Positions 6,732-15,289 of a stretch of 36,576 nucleotides of DNA are shown one piece after another; position 1 is the stretch's first letter; the number at the start of each line of letters is the position of its first letter. The notes beneath the pieces were generated by a model. It searched no databases. It saw nothing but the letters and a program-made list of their open reading frames with translations, and was not told the origin of the DNA. The stretch spans positions 1-36,576 of the forward strand of contig NZ_SMKI01000012.1 of the NCBI RefSeq assembly GCF_004348415.1, read 5' to 3'. The position numbers and the translations under genes were made by a program. Origin of the DNA: Streptomyces hainanensis (GTDB lineage: Bacteria; Actinomycetota; Actinomycetes; Streptomycetales; Streptomycetaceae).

Positions 6732-7742
6732 ATGTCGTTACGCGTTCACTTCACTGCCGAGGACCTGGCCCGCACCCGGTTGGCTGAGCGGCCCAGGCCC
6801 ATGCTGGAGTTGGAGATCGCGCTGCGACTGCTGCAGGAGAGGAGCCATCCGACCAGGTTCGTCGCCTGGCGCCGGGAGTCTCTGCGGCGGCTGTCGCCGA
6901 GGGTGCGGCGGCTGTTCGACTTGATTCCGCCCACGGGCTGGGGTGTGGGCTTCCTCGACCATACGAGCGCCGACAGCGTCGAGGGGGCACTGGACGGGAT
7001 CCGGGCGATGCCCGCCGCGCGGGTGCGTAAGGACATGGAGATCTGGGCCGACCGCAGCCCTCGCCGTCCCGTGCCCGCGTGGACACGTGCGCTCGGCAGC
7101 GACAAGGCACTGCTGCTGGAACTGGCCGACGCCACGGCCCATGTCCACCAACACGTGATCGCTCCCTACCAGCAGCGCATCACCGCCCTCGCCAACGCGG
7201 ACCAGGCACTTCGCCAACGCCAGGCCGCCCGCGGCGGACTGCACGCCCTGCTGTCCGGGCTCAACCCCCGCTACATTCGGTGGGAGCCCCCCGTTCTCGA
7301 ACTCACCTTGGCCTCCGGCAACGATGGGGACGTCCACCTCGCCGGGCGCGGTCTACTCCTGATCCCGACCGTCTTCGGAGCCGTCTATCCGGCACTTGAC
7401 GACGAAGCCGAACCCCAGCCCTGGCTCACGTACCCCGCCGCTCCGCACGACGCCAGCCTCTTTCTGCCTCCCACGACCACCGCACAAGCCCTCAGTACCG
7501 TGCCCCAGTCCCTGACGGCGCTCCTGGGTCACACCCGTGCCATCGTCCTGTGGACCATCGCCCACCACCCCGGCTGCACCACCACCGAACTCGCCCGCCA
7601 CACCGGCGTCTCCCCCGCCAGCGCCAGCCAACACGCCACCATCCTTCGCACCGCCGGGCTCACCACCACTACGCGGCACCACAACACCGCTCTCCACACC
7701 ACCACCCCACTCGGCACCAACCTGCTCGACACCACCCGATGA
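6732..7742 (+). CDS. Winged-helix transcriptional regulator (ArsR-like, DUF5937 type)
   Basis: A 336-residue protein. Residues 1 to about 240 form a helical then beta-rich domain typical of the DUF5937 group, with DRSPRRPVPAW and LASGNDGDVHLAGRGLLLIP. The C-terminal 80 residues are an ArsR/MarR-type winged helix with RAIVLWTIAHHPGCTTTELA, ARHTGVSPASASQHATILR and the wing LTTTTRHHNTALH. It presumably binds DNA as a dimer and senses something through the N-terminal domain. Codon 3 is TTA (Leu), a bldA codon, which is typical of developmentally timed regulators. The C-terminal 60 codons are unusually rich in ACC and CAC (Thr/His). A decayed monooxygenase fragment converges on its 3' end, suggesting that a recombination event joined the two. 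Confidence 0.85.
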   Translation: MSLRVHFTAEDLARTRLAERPRPMLELEIALRLLQERSHPTRFVAWRRESLRRLSPRVRRLFDLIPPTGWGVGFLDHTSADSVEGALDGIRAMPAARVRKDMEIWADRSPRRPVPAWTRALGSDKALLLELADATAHVHQHVIAPYQQRITALANADQALRQRQAARGGLHALLSGLNPRYIRWEPPVLELTLASGNDGDVHLAGRGLLLIPTVFGAVYPALDDEAEPQPWLTYPAAPHDASLFLPPTTTAQALSTVPQSLTALLGHTRAIVLWTIAHHPGCTTTELARHTGVSPASASQHATILRTAGLTTTTRHHNTALHTTTPLGTNLLDTTR

Positions 7743-7744
7743 GA

Positions 7745-7949
7745 GCCAGCTGGCGGCAGGCGCGGTGGAGGAAGACCGGGGGGACGGCAACCGGCCCCAG
7801 CCGGTCTCGAAGCCGAGTTCGTCGGCGATGGTGAACAGTTCCAGGCTGTCGCGACATGCCCTGCGGGGGTTCTCGACGTCCGCGGCATGGGTCATGAAGG
7901 AAAGCCGGAAAGGAGTGCTCCGGTCGGCGGGTGAGGAGGTGGTGTCCAT
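7745..7949 (-). pseudogene. N-terminal relic of an LLM flavin-dependent monooxygenase
   Basis: The minus strand from ATG 7947-7949 reads the start of a luciferase-like monooxygenase: RLSFMTHAADVENPRRACRD, then LELFTIADELGFETGWGRLP. The expected sequence between GW and GRLPSP (normally a VxQxHF-type segment) is missing, and just after LPSP the frame shifts: the next frame continues with VFL. Only about 60 of about 350 residues remain and the relic stops at the end of the convergent regulator gene. No ribosome site is evident. It may be a lost paralogue of the two intact monooxygenases at 14.0-16.6 kb. Confidence 0.6.
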
Positions 7950-8198
7950 GCCGTTCGCGCGGATTACCCCTGGCGGGGGGGGTGGCGAGAGGGAGAGGGC
8001 GGTTTCTCGATGAACCGCGTGGACGCGGGGAGAACGTCGCGGAAGAGGAGCCCTCAGGGGGCGACGCGGGCCGCGTGTGGAGGGCTCAGGCAGGCTGGCA
8101 ACGACAACACCCCGACGGCGCGACGGCACGTCGAGGTGTGTGGTCTGTTCCCAGGCTGTCGTTCATCACCGCGGGACAGACGGCGGGTTCGACAACTG

Positions 8199-8339
8199 TC
8201 AAACCCGCGTGGCCGGTGACTGCGCCGTCCCGGCCCGGTAGGAGGCGATCATCGCCTCGACGGGGCCGGGCAGGTGGGCGTCGAGTTCCTCACGGCGCGG
8301 GCGGTTGAGCGGAGTGGTGTCGAGCTGTGCCACGATCCG
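8199..8339 (-). pseudogene. Coding-like 3' end of an unidentified gene
   Basis: A minus-strand frame of about 46 codons ending at TGA 8199-8201 reads with strong third-position GC bias and protein-like composition: RIVAQLDTTPLNRPRREEL, then LPGPVEAMIASYRAG. No start codon with a ribosome site belongs to it, and its upstream flank meets the end of the ATPase gene. It looks like a truncated C-terminus. I do not recognise the family. The rest of 7950-8399 shows nothing. Confidence 0.4.
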
Positions 8340-8399
8340 CGTGCGAGGCCAACTCGACAGAGCCGGGCGGGCGGTTGCGGAAGAGGTATGGACTCCGCT

Positions 8400-10070
8400 T
8401 CACCGGGGTTGGCCGGCCGTTCGTCTTCCCGGGATGGCGGCGAGCAGTTCCTCGGTGTAGGCGTGGTGGGGCTCGTCGAAGATCCGCTCGGTGGTGCCGG
8501 TCTCGACCAGCCGGCCGTCCCGCATCACCCCCACCCGGTGTGCGATCTGCCGCACCACGGCCAGGTCGTGGGAGATGAACAGGTAGCTGAGCCCCAGCTC
8601 ACGCTGGAGCTCGGCGAGCAGGTCGAGTATCTGGGCCTGCACCGACACGTCGAGCGCCGAGACCGGCTCGTCGCACACCACCAGGTCGGGTTCGAGGGCC
8701 AACGCCCTCGCGATCGCCACCCGCTGCCGCTGGCCGCCGGACAGCTCGGCCGGGCGGCGCCGCAGCGCACTGGCCGGCAGCGCCACCCGCTCCAGCAACT
8801 CGGCGGCGCGGCGCGCCCTTTCGCGTCGGCCGGCCACCCGGAAGGCCCGCAGCGGTTCGCCGATCGACTCGGCCACCGTGAAGCGCGGGTCGAGGGAGGC
8901 GTACGGGCTCTGGTAGACGATCTGCATCCGGCGGCGCAGTCGGCGCAGAGGTTCGCCGGTGAGCGCGGTGGCGTCGAGCCCGTCGAACGTCACGGTGCCC
9001 GAGCTGGGCGCGGTCAGCCGCATCACTATCCTGGCCGTGGTCGACTTGCCCGAGCCCGACTCGCCGACCAGCGCGAACGTCTCGCCGCGCGCGACGGTGA
9101 GGCTGACGCCGTCCACGGCCCGCAGCCGGCGGCCGCCGGCCGAGCGAGGCAACGGGAAGTCCTTGACCAGCCGGTCGGCCACCACCAGGGGGCCGCCGTC
9201 GGGTGTCCGCGCCGCGCGCGGCGCGGCGAGACGGGGCCCGGCCAGGCTGGGAACCGCCGCCAACAGCCGTCTGGTGTACGGGTGTCGGGGGCCGCCGAGC
9301 ACCTCGTTCGTGGGCCCGGCCTCCACCACCTCGCCCCGCGACATCACCACGGTCCGCTGCGCCCGGTCCGCCGCCACGCCCAGGTCGTGGGTGATCAGCA
9401 GCAGCGCGGTGCCCCGGTCGCGCGTCAGGCGCTCCAGGTGGTCGAGAACCTGGCGCTGGACGGTGACGTCCAGCGCGCTGGTCGGCTCGTCGGCGATCAG
9501 CAGCCGCGGCCCGGCGGCCAGCGCCGTGGCGATCAGCACCCGCTGTCGCATGCCGCCGGACAACTCGTGCGGATACTGTCTCGCGCGCGTCTCGGGTTGG
9601 TCGAACCCGACCTGGGCCAGAAGTTCGACGGCCCGTTCGCGGGCACCGGCCCGGTCGGCGAGGCCGTGGATGAGCAGGCTCTCGGCGACCTGCCGCCCGA
9701 CCCGCTGCACCGGGTTGAGCGCGAGGTAGGGGTCCTGCGGGATCAGGCCGATGTCGGAGCCGCGTCGGGCGCGCAGCGCCCGCTCACCGCCGGCGGCCAG
9801 GTCCTCGCCGGCGAGGACGACCTCGCCCGCGGTACGTCGGCCGCCGCGCGGCAGCAGGCCGACGACGGCGTGCGCGGTCGTCGACTTGCCCGAGCCCGAC
9901 TCGCCGACCAGCGCCACGGTCTCGCCGGGTGCCACCGTCAGGTCGACGCCGCGCACCACCTCGGCCGCGCCGTAGCTCACCCGCAGCCCGCGTACCGCGA
10001 GCAGGGGTGGCTGGACGCCCCCGGTTCCTCGGCTCGTCCCGCCTGCTCGGCTCGTCGCTTCTCGGCTCAT
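8400..10070 (-). CDS. ABC transporter double ATPase (DppD-DppF type fusion)
   Basis: A 556-residue protein with two ABC ATPase domains in one chain, energising peptide/nickel/opine-type uptake. Domain 1 has Walker [10 protein letters not shown] at 56-64, signature LSGGM at 170-174 and Walker B LLIADEP at 190-196. Domain 2 has Walker A at 336-344, signature LSGGQ at 443-447 and Walker B LVVCDEP at 463-469. Both domains end with the oligopeptide-transporter tail ([13 protein letters not shown] and [13 protein letters not shown]). All catalytic residues are intact. ATG 10068-10070 overlaps the stop of the upstream permease (ATGA) with GAGGAG just before it, so translation is coupled. It is the last gene of the four-gene operon. 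Substrate assignment rests on the neighbours. Confidence 0.93.
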   Translation of the reverse strand: MSREATSRAGGTSRGTGGVQPPLLAVRGLRVSYGAAEVVRGVDLTVAPGETVALVGESGSGKSTTAHAVVGLLPRGGRRTAGEVVLAGEDLAAGGERALRARRGSDIGLIPQDPYLALNPVQRVGRQVAESLLIHGLADRAGARERAVELLAQVGFDQPETRARQYPHELSGGMRQRVLIATALAAGPRLLIADEPTSALDVTVQRQVLDHLERLTRDRGTALLLITHDLGVAADRAQRTVVMSRGEVVEAGPTNEVLGGPRHPYTRRLLAAVPSLAGPRLAAPRAARTPDGGPLVVADRLVKDFPLPRSAGGRRLRAVDGVSLTVARGETFALVGESGSGKSTTARIVMRLTAPSSGTVTFDGLDATALTGEPLRRLRRRMQIVYQSPYASLDPRFTVAESIGEPLRAFRVAGRRERARRAAELLERVALPASALRRRPAELSGGQRQRVAIARALALEPDLVVCDEPVSALDVSVQAQILDLLAELQRELGLSYLFISHDLAVVRQIAHRVGVMRDGRLVETGTTERIFDEPHHAYTEELLAAIPGRRTAGQPR

Positions 10071-10972
10071 CGCTCCTCGCCTTCCCATGCCCGGGCGATC
10101 CGGTTGGCGGCCAGCACGGTGGCGGCGATGGTCAGGCCGGGGAAGGTGGTCAGCCACCAGGCGCCGGCCAGGTAGTCACGCCCCTCGGAGACCAGTGAGC
10201 CCCACTCGGGCGTCGGCGGTTCCGCGCCGTAGCCGAGGAAGCTGAGCGCCGAGACCGCGAGCACCACCGCGCCGAACTCCACGGCCGCGAACACCAGGAC
10301 GGGACCCGCCGCGTTGGGCAGCACGTGCCGCAGCAGCACGGAGTGGCGGCGGGCGCCGGCCGCGTGGGCCGCCTCCACGTACACGGTGCCGCGCACCCGC
10401 AGCACCTCGGCCCGCATCACCCGTGCGAACCCGGCGACGCTGGTCACGCCGACCGCGATCGCCACCCGGGTGGTGCCGAAGCCGAGCGCGGTCACGATGG
10501 CCAACGACAGCAGCAGCGCCGGGATGGCGAGCAGCACGTCGGCACAGCGCATCAGCACGTCGTCCACCCGGCCGCCGAGCGCGCCGGCCAGCAGTCCCAT
10601 GGCCGAGCCGGCCACCAGCCCCACCGCCACCGCGAGCGAGGTGGCACGGAGCGAGAGCGCCGCGCCGTGCACCGTCCTGGCGAACAGGTCACGCCCCAAC
10701 TGGTCGGTTCCGAAGGGGTGTTCGGCGCTGGGACCGCGTAGCTTCTCGGCCGGCACGCCGGTCAGCGGGTCCCGCGAGGTGAAGAGCTCGGGCAGGATGG
10801 CCGCCGTCAGCACCGCGCCGACCACCAGAACGGACAGCACCAGCCCCGGCCGCCGCAGCCAGTACCCGAGGCGGGCGGCGAGTCGACCGGCCTCCGGTGT
10901 CACGGCAGGTGGGGAGGGCGCCTGGTGGGGTGCGGTGCCGGCCACCCGCGTCACGCCGTTCACGCCGTTCAC
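10067..10972 (-). CDS. ABC transporter permease (DppC/OppC type)
   Basis: An inner-membrane permease of 301 residues with the N-terminal segment of the OppC_N type, the text [20 protein letters not shown] and [16 protein letters not shown], and the cytoplasmic EAA loop [16 protein letters not shown] that contacts the ATPase. Six membrane helices are visible. The gene begins in a GTGA overlap with the upstream permease. Three GTG codons nine bases apart (10972, 10963, 10954), created by a GTGAACGGC tandem, all could start it. The first is chosen for coupling. It forms the channel with the DppB-type partner. Confidence 0.92.
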   Translation of the reverse strand: MNGVNGVTRVAGTAPHQAPSPPAVTPEAGRLAARLGYWLRRPGLVLSVLVVGAVLTAAILPELFTSRDPLTGVPAEKLRGPSAEHPFGTDQLGRDLFARTVHGAALSLRATSLAVAVGLVAGSAMGLLAGALGGRVDDVLMRCADVLLAIPALLLSLAIVTALGFGTTRVAIAVGVTSVAGFARVMRAEVLRVRGTVYVEAAHAAGARRHSVLLRHVLPNAAGPVLVFAAVEFGAVVLAVSALSFLGYGAEPPTPEWGSLVSEGRDYLAGAWWLTTFPGLTIAATVLAANRIARAWEGEER

Positions 10973-11928
10973 GCCGGCACCGCCCGCTCCGCCCGCTCCG
11001 CCGCCAGCCGGGGGTCGAGCAGCGGGCCGAGGAGGTCGACCAGCAGGTTGGCCAGCACGAACACCAGCGCCCCGAAGCTCACGATCCCCAACACCATCGG
11101 GATGTCCTGGGAGTTGACCGCCGTGGCCGTCGTCCGGCCGAGCCCGGTGCGGGAGAAGACGCTCTCCACCACCACCGAGCCGGCGAGCAGGTTGCCCAGC
11201 AGCAGCCCGAGCACCGTCAGCGGTGGCAGCGCCGCGTTGCGCACCGCGTGCCCGAGGTGGACTCTGGCCGGCGAGGCGCCCTTGGCCCAGGCCGTCTCGG
11301 CGTAGGGCTCGGCCAGCGCCGTCCGCAGGCTCTTGGCGAAGACCTGCGCCAGCACCGAACCGACGGGCAGCGCCAGGGTGATCGCGGGCAACACGATGGC
11401 GTCCCATCCCTCGTTGCCGAAGGCGGGCAGCAATCCCCAGCGGAAGGAGACCAGTTGCACCAGCAGCAGGCCCACCCAGAAGGTGGGCGCCGACACGCCG
11501 AGCGCGGGCAGCGAGAGCAACGCCTGCCGCAGCCAGCCGCGTCGTACCCAGGTGGCGGCCAGCGCCAGGCCGCCACCGCCGAGCGCCGCGACGAGCAGGG
11601 CGCAGCCGGCGAGTTGGAGCGTCGCCGGCAGCGACTCGGCGATCACCCGGCCCACCGGTTCGCCGTTCGCCACGGACTGGCCGAAGTCGCCGTGGGCGGC
11701 GTCCGCGAGACGCTCCAGGTACTGCCGCCAGGCCGGCTGGTCGAGGCCGTAGGTCTCGCGCAGCTCGGCGACCTGCTCGTCGGTGACCGCGGACGCCTCG
11801 CCGCCGCCCGCCGCCATGATCGCCACCGGATCGCTCGGCAGCAGGTACAGCACCACGAACGCCAGGGTGAACGACGCCCACAGCACCAGCACCGACTGGA
11901 CGATCCGGCGGGCCAGGAACCGGGCCAT
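10969..11928 (-). CDS. ABC transporter permease (DppB/OppB type)
   Basis: A permease of 319 residues. It opens with the family's first helix (RRIVQSVLVLWASFTLAFVV) and the periplasmic block VTDEQVAELRETYGLDQP. It ends with the EAA loop region LAEPYAETAWAKGAS and FSRTGLGRTTATAV. Six membrane helices are seen. ATG 11926-11928 shares one base with the stop of the binding-protein gene (TGATG), so translation is coupled. Together with the DppC-type subunit it forms the membrane channel of the importer. Confidence 0.93.
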   Translation of the reverse strand: MARFLARRIVQSVLVLWASFTLAFVVLYLLPSDPVAIMAAGGGEASAVTDEQVAELRETYGLDQPAWRQYLERLADAAHGDFGQSVANGEPVGRVIAESLPATLQLAGCALLVAALGGGGLALAATWVRRGWLRQALLSLPALGVSAPTFWVGLLLVQLVSFRWGLLPAFGNEGWDAIVLPAITLALPVGSVLAQVFAKSLRTALAEPYAETAWAKGASPARVHLGHAVRNAALPPLTVLGLLLGNLLAGSVVVESVFSRTGLGRTTATAVNSQDIPMVLGIVSFGALVFVLANLLVDLLGPLLDPRLAAERAERAVPA

Positions 11929-13550
11929 CAGGAGACCCAGGTGTCGTGCAACCGGATCCGGGAGGACGCCTCGAAGTCCAGGTCGTGCACGTGGTCGGCC
12001 ACCCCGAGCACGGTGGTCAGTTCGAAGACCGGGACCGTCGAGCCGTCCTCCACCAGCAGCCGTTGGGCCTCGGCCGACGTCGCGGCGCGCCGTTCCGGGT
12101 CGGTGGTGGCGTTCTGCGCGGCCAGCGCCTCCTGGAGCGGGGTGCCGGACGGCTGGCGGTAGATGTTCCGCAGGTCGGCGGAGAACGCGGTGCGCATGAT
12201 GTCCGGGTCGGTGCGGGTGGTGTTGCCCCAGAAGTAGTCGAAGTCGCCCTCCTCCTGGGCCGCCGGCAGCTCGGGCAGCGGCACGGTGCGCAGCCGCAGG
12301 TCGATGCCCACCGCCCGCAGTTGTTGCTGGATCAGCTGGAGGGCGTTCTCGTTGGGGCCGAAGTTCGGTATCCACATCGCCGTCAGGCGCAGCTCCTCGC
12401 CGTCCCTCACCCGCACCCCGTCGGGGCCCGGCACCCAGCCGGCGTCGTCGAGCAGCGCGGCCGCCCGGTCCGGATCGTGGGGAAGCAGCTCCGAGAGGTC
12501 CGTGTAGGTGGCCGTGGTGTGCGCGAGCGAGCCGGTGGCGACCGTGAACGAGGGGCTGAGGACCGTGTCCACGACCTCCTGCCGGTCGACCGCCAGGCTC
12601 ACGGCGCGGCGGATCGCCTCGTCCGCCGGCAGCGGGCGGGACAGGTTGGCGGTGAGCGCGAACGGCAGCCCGGGGTTGGGGCGGCTGGCCAGGGTGAAGC
12701 CGGCGGCCGCCAGGCTCGCCTCGTCCTGGGCCGCCACTCCGCCGATGGCGTCCACCTGCCCCGACTGGAGCGCACCGGTGCGCACCCCGGACTCGGGGAT
12801 GATCGTGAACGTCAGCCGCTCCAGGTAGGCCGGGCCCTGGTGCCGCCACAGCGAGGAGCCCCAGGCGTAGTCCGCCCTGCGGCTCTGCACCACGGACACG
12901 TTCGGCGTGTACTCGTCGAGGACGAAGGGGCCCGAGCCCACCACGTTCCCCGTGCACCGCTCCTCGGCGGGCAGCTCCGTGGTCGATCTGGCGAGTATGC
13001 CCAGCGCGGACGTCGAGGTGGCCTGCAGGAACTGCGCGTTGGGCGCCTCGAAGCTCACCCGCGCCGTACGGGCGTCGACGACCTCGGTGCCGGCGTACCC
13101 GGACAGGTAGCCGCTGCCGAGCGCGGCCTGCGCGCCGAGCGCCACGACGCTGTCGAAGGTGTCCTTCACGGCCTGGGCGTCGACCGGGGTGCCGTCGCTG
13201 AACGTGGCGTCGTCCCGGAGCGTGAAGGTGAACGTGCGGGCCTCGTCGTCCACCTCCCACGCGGTGGCCAGCCACGGCACGATCTCCCCGGTCTCCGGGT
13301 CCTGGTCGGTCAGCGAGTCCACCAACTGCCGGGCCGGGTAGATGGCGTCGTTGGTGGCCCGCTGGTGCGGGTCGACGCAGACCGGGTCGGAGGCGAGCGC
13401 GAAGTTCAGCTCGCCGCCGGAGCGTGGCTCGCCCGCGTCGCCCACGCCCCCGTCACGGGACGAGGAACCGGCGGCGGAACAGGCGGCGGTGGCCAGGAGG
13501 GAGACGAGGAGCACGGCGGGCAGGGCGGTTCGACGGCGCGATCTAGCCAT
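11928..13550 (-). CDS. ABC transporter substrate-binding lipoprotein (SBP family 5)
   Basis: A 540-residue extracellular binding protein, first gene of the importer operon. The signal peptide starts with MARSRRRTALPAVLLVSLLA and ends at the lipid-modified Cys24 (TAAC). The mature part has the family-5 pattern: GGELNFALASDPVCVDP near the start, then WLATAWEVDD, FTLRDDATFSDGTPVDAQAV, GSGPFVLDEY, IRRAVSLAVDRQEVV and DYFWGN. These proteins bind peptides, nickel, glutathione, opines or small organic compounds, so sequence alone does not give the ligand. The divergent monooxygenases suggest an organosulfur compound. The chosen start follows an inverted repeat instead of a normal ribosome site; an in-frame GTG at 13592 is a weaker alternative. 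Confidence 0.92.
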   Translation of the reverse strand: MARSRRRTALPAVLLVSLLATAACSAAGSSSRDGGVGDAGEPRSGGELNFALASDPVCVDPHQRATNDAIYPARQLVDSLTDQDPETGEIVPWLATAWEVDDEARTFTFTLRDDATFSDGTPVDAQAVKDTFDSVVALGAQAALGSGYLSGYAGTEVVDARTARVSFEAPNAQFLQATSTSALGILARSTTELPAEERCTGNVVGSGPFVLDEYTPNVSVVQSRRADYAWGSSLWRHQGPAYLERLTFTIIPESGVRTGALQSGQVDAIGGVAAQDEASLAAAGFTLASRPNPGLPFALTANLSRPLPADEAIRRAVSLAVDRQEVVDTVLSPSFTVATGSLAHTTATYTDLSELLPHDPDRAAALLDDAGWVPGPDGVRVRDGEELRLTAMWIPNFGPNENALQLIQQQLRAVGIDLRLRTVPLPELPAAQEEGDFDYFWGNTTRTDPDIMRTAFSADLRNIYRQPSGTPLQEALAAQNATTDPERRAATSAEAQRLLVEDGSTVPVFELTTVLGVADHVHDLDFEASSRIRLHDTWVS

Positions 13551-13566
13551 GGAGACCACTGTCTCC
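13551..13566 (-). promoter_or_regulatory. Perfect hairpin touching the start of the binding-protein gene
   Basis: GGAGAC-AGTG-GTCTCC lies directly before the ATG on the minus strand. The left arm, GGAGAC, is the only ribosome-site-like sequence, so folding would hide it. It may control translation, or the palindrome could be an operator. Confidence 0.4.
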
Positions 13567-13649
13567 GCGCGGTGTTGACATGGTGTGTCCACCGCATGGA
13601 CGGCTGCCGGGCCCGGCCGGCCGGGGGGACTTCGGATGCCCGGGGACCG

Positions 13650-13679
13650 TGGACAACGGGAAAGCGGTCTTGTTAGCGT
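13650..13679 (+). promoter_or_regulatory. Candidate promoter for leader peptide and monooxygenases
   Basis: TGGACA (13650-13655), an 18-base spacer, then TAGCGT (13674-13679), reading toward the leader peptide and the monooxygenase genes. This resembles the vegetative Streptomyces consensus. Start of transcription would be near 13686, leaving about 75 bases before the leader ATG. Confidence 0.4.
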
Positions 13680-13762
13680 CGAAAGGCTTCACGCCGCTCG
13701 GCGAGATCCGCCGGGCGCTCGGCGTTCCGGTGCGCTCCACGTTCCGGTGAGGGGGGCATGCC

Positions 13763-13876
13763 ATGCGGGGACCCGTCCTCGTCCCGCCGCGCTCCTCCGA
13801 TGCCCGGGTGACGGCCTCCCTCGTCCGCCGCCTGCCCATCGACCTGCGCCGCTCGGCCAGCTGTCTCTGTCGCTGA
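13763..13876 (+). CDS. Cys-ending leader peptide upstream of sulfur-type monooxygenases
   Basis: A 37-codon frame with a strong GAGGGGGG ribosome site. It ends LVRRLPIDLRRSASCLCR then TGA. This end matches the pattern of short actinobacterial leader peptides found before sulfur-assimilation and organosulfur genes (R-x-H/P-I-D-L-x-R then Ser/Ala and Cys residues at the end), which are known or thought to work as cysteine-responsive attenuators: low charged Cys-tRNA stalls the ribosome on the terminal Cys codons and lets downstream genes be expressed. Two TGT Cys codons lie in the last four. A shorter start at an internal GTG gives 22 codons, closer to the usual size. The leader lies 167 bases before the first monooxygenase, with a tandem repeat in between. 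Being too short for ordinary gene finding, it was recognised from the C-terminal pattern. Confidence 0.7.
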   Translation: MRGPVLVPPRSSDARVTASLVRRLPIDLRRSASCLCR

Positions 13877-13910
13877 CCCGAACGCCCCTCCCCCGCCGCA
13901 CCCCCGCACC

Positions 13911-13950
13911 ACATCGCTCGGCATCGCTCGGCATCGCTCGGCATCGCTCG
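13911..13950. repeat. Four 10-base tandem repeats in the leader RNA
   Basis: Four units of (A/G)CATCGCTCG in a row, exactly ten bases each, between the leader peptide stop and the first monooxygenase. The spacing is one DNA turn per unit, suiting cooperative protein binding; alternatively the units are part of the attenuator RNA. Confidence 0.7.
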
Positions 13951-14043
13951 ACGTCGTACCTCCTCGCTGACCGGCGTGCCGCCCGTACGCGTGCCGTCGT
14001 GCCTCCTCGTGTCCTCATCCCGACCAGGAAGCGAGTCTCCGCC

Positions 14044-15264
14044 ATGACCACCACACATCACCTCCACCTGGCCGTCGCCCTCGACGGCGCCGGCTGGCAT
14101 CCCGCCGCCTGGCGCGAGCCCGGCGCTCGCCCCGGGGAACTCCTGACGGCCGGTTACTGGGCCGACCTGGTCGCCAGGGCCGAGTCCGGGCTGCTCGACT
14201 TCGTCACCATCGAGGACGCCCTGGCCCTCCAGTCCACCGGCCCCAACCGGCACGACGACCGCGTCGACCAGGTGCGCGGCCGGCTCGACGCGGTGCTGAT
14301 CGCCTCCCGCGTGGCGCCGCTGACCCGCCATATCGGGCTGGTGCCGACCGCCACCACCACCCACACCGAGCCGTTCCACGTCTCCAAGGCGATCGCCACC
14401 CTCGACTTCGTCAGCGAGGGCCGGGCCGGCTGGCGCGCCCAGTTGTCGAAGCCGCTGGAGAACCCGCACTTCGGCCGGCGCCAGGTGCCGACGCTGCCCG
14501 AGCCGGGGCCCGACGGCGGCCTCCCGTCGCCGGACGAGATCGCCACGGTCTTCGCCGACGCGTTCGCCGAGGCCGAGGACTTCGTCACCGTCGTGCGGCG
14601 GCTGTGGGACAGCTGGGAGGACGACGCGGAGATCCGCGACGCCGCCACCGAACGGTTCATCGACCGCGAGAAGTTGCACCCCGTCGACTTCGCCGGCCGC
14701 TGGTTCAGCGTGCGCGGGCCTTCCATCGTGCCGCGCCCGCCACAGGGCCAGCCGCTGGTCACCGCGCTCGGTCACGCCTCCGTGCCCTACCGGTTCGGCG
14801 CCAGGACCGCCGACGTCGTCTACATCACCCCCCGGGACGCCGGCCAGGCCGGGGCCGCCGTCGAGGAGATCCGCGCCGAGCAGCGCGCGGCGGGCCGCGC
14901 CGACGAGACGGTGCACGTCTTCGGCGACCTGGTCGTCGTCCTCGGAGCAACCGCGTCGGCGGCCGAGGGGCGCCGCGGCCGGCTCGACGGGCGCCTCGGC
15001 GCCGAGTACACCGGCGACGCCCCGGTCTTCACCGGCACCGCCGCCCAACTGGCCGACACCCTGATCGAGTTGAGCGAGGCGGGGCTGACCGGTTTCCGGC
15101 TGCGCCCGGCCGTGCTACCGGACGACCTGGACACCGTCGTCGACGCGTTGGTGCCCGAGCTGCGACGCCGCGGCGCGTTCCGCGACGCCTACCGGGCGGA
15201 CACGCTGCGGGGCCTGCTGGGGCTCCCGCGTCCCGCCAACCGCTACGCCGCCACGGCCCGTTGA
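14044..15264 (+). CDS. LLM-class FMN-dependent monooxygenase, first gene
   Basis: A 406-residue luciferase-like TIM-barrel monooxygenase that uses reduced FMN and O2. The family pattern is visible: LHLAVALDGAGWHP, then YWADLVARAESGLLDFVTIED, VAPLTRHIGLVPTATTTHTE, SKAIATLDFVSEGRAGW, then RRLWDSWEDD and HPVDFAGRWFSVRGPS with PQGQPLVTALG. It belongs to the NtaA/SnaA/DszA-like branch, whose members attack organosulfur or aminopolycarboxylate substrates. The start is ATG 14044 with AGGAAG 14 bases upstream; longer in-frame starts cross the leader region. It is separated by 25 bases from the second monooxygenase, so the two are co-transcribed. The FMN reductase they need is not in the window. Confidence 0.9.
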   Translation: MTTTHHLHLAVALDGAGWHPAAWREPGARPGELLTAGYWADLVARAESGLLDFVTIEDALALQSTGPNRHDDRVDQVRGRLDAVLIASRVAPLTRHIGLVPTATTTHTEPFHVSKAIATLDFVSEGRAGWRAQLSKPLENPHFGRRQVPTLPEPGPDGGLPSPDEIATVFADAFAEAEDFVTVVRRLWDSWEDDAEIRDAATERFIDREKLHPVDFAGRWFSVRGPSIVPRPPQGQPLVTALGHASVPYRFGARTADVVYITPRDAGQAGAAVEEIRAEQRAAGRADETVHVFGDLVVVLGATASAAEGRRGRLDGRLGAEYTGDAPVFTGTAAQLADTLIELSEAGLTGFRLRPAVLPDDLDTVVDALVPELRRRGAFRDAYRADTLRGLLGLPRPANRYAATAR

Positions 15265-15289
15265 CCATCGCGAGGAACGGAAAGACGCC

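Noticed and set aside
8274-10175. Long plus-strand open frame antisense to the ATPase gene
   Set aside because: The minus strand carries two complete ABC ATPase domains; the plus frame has no recognisable domain.
13548-13582. 12-codon frame just upstream of the binding protein as a second leader peptide
   Set aside because: Reads MSTPRGDSGLHG with no Cys and no ribosome site, so it does not fit the sulfur leader family.
11946-13676. Long plus-strand frame antisense to the binding protein
   Set aside because: The lipoprotein and family-5 motifs are on the minus strand.
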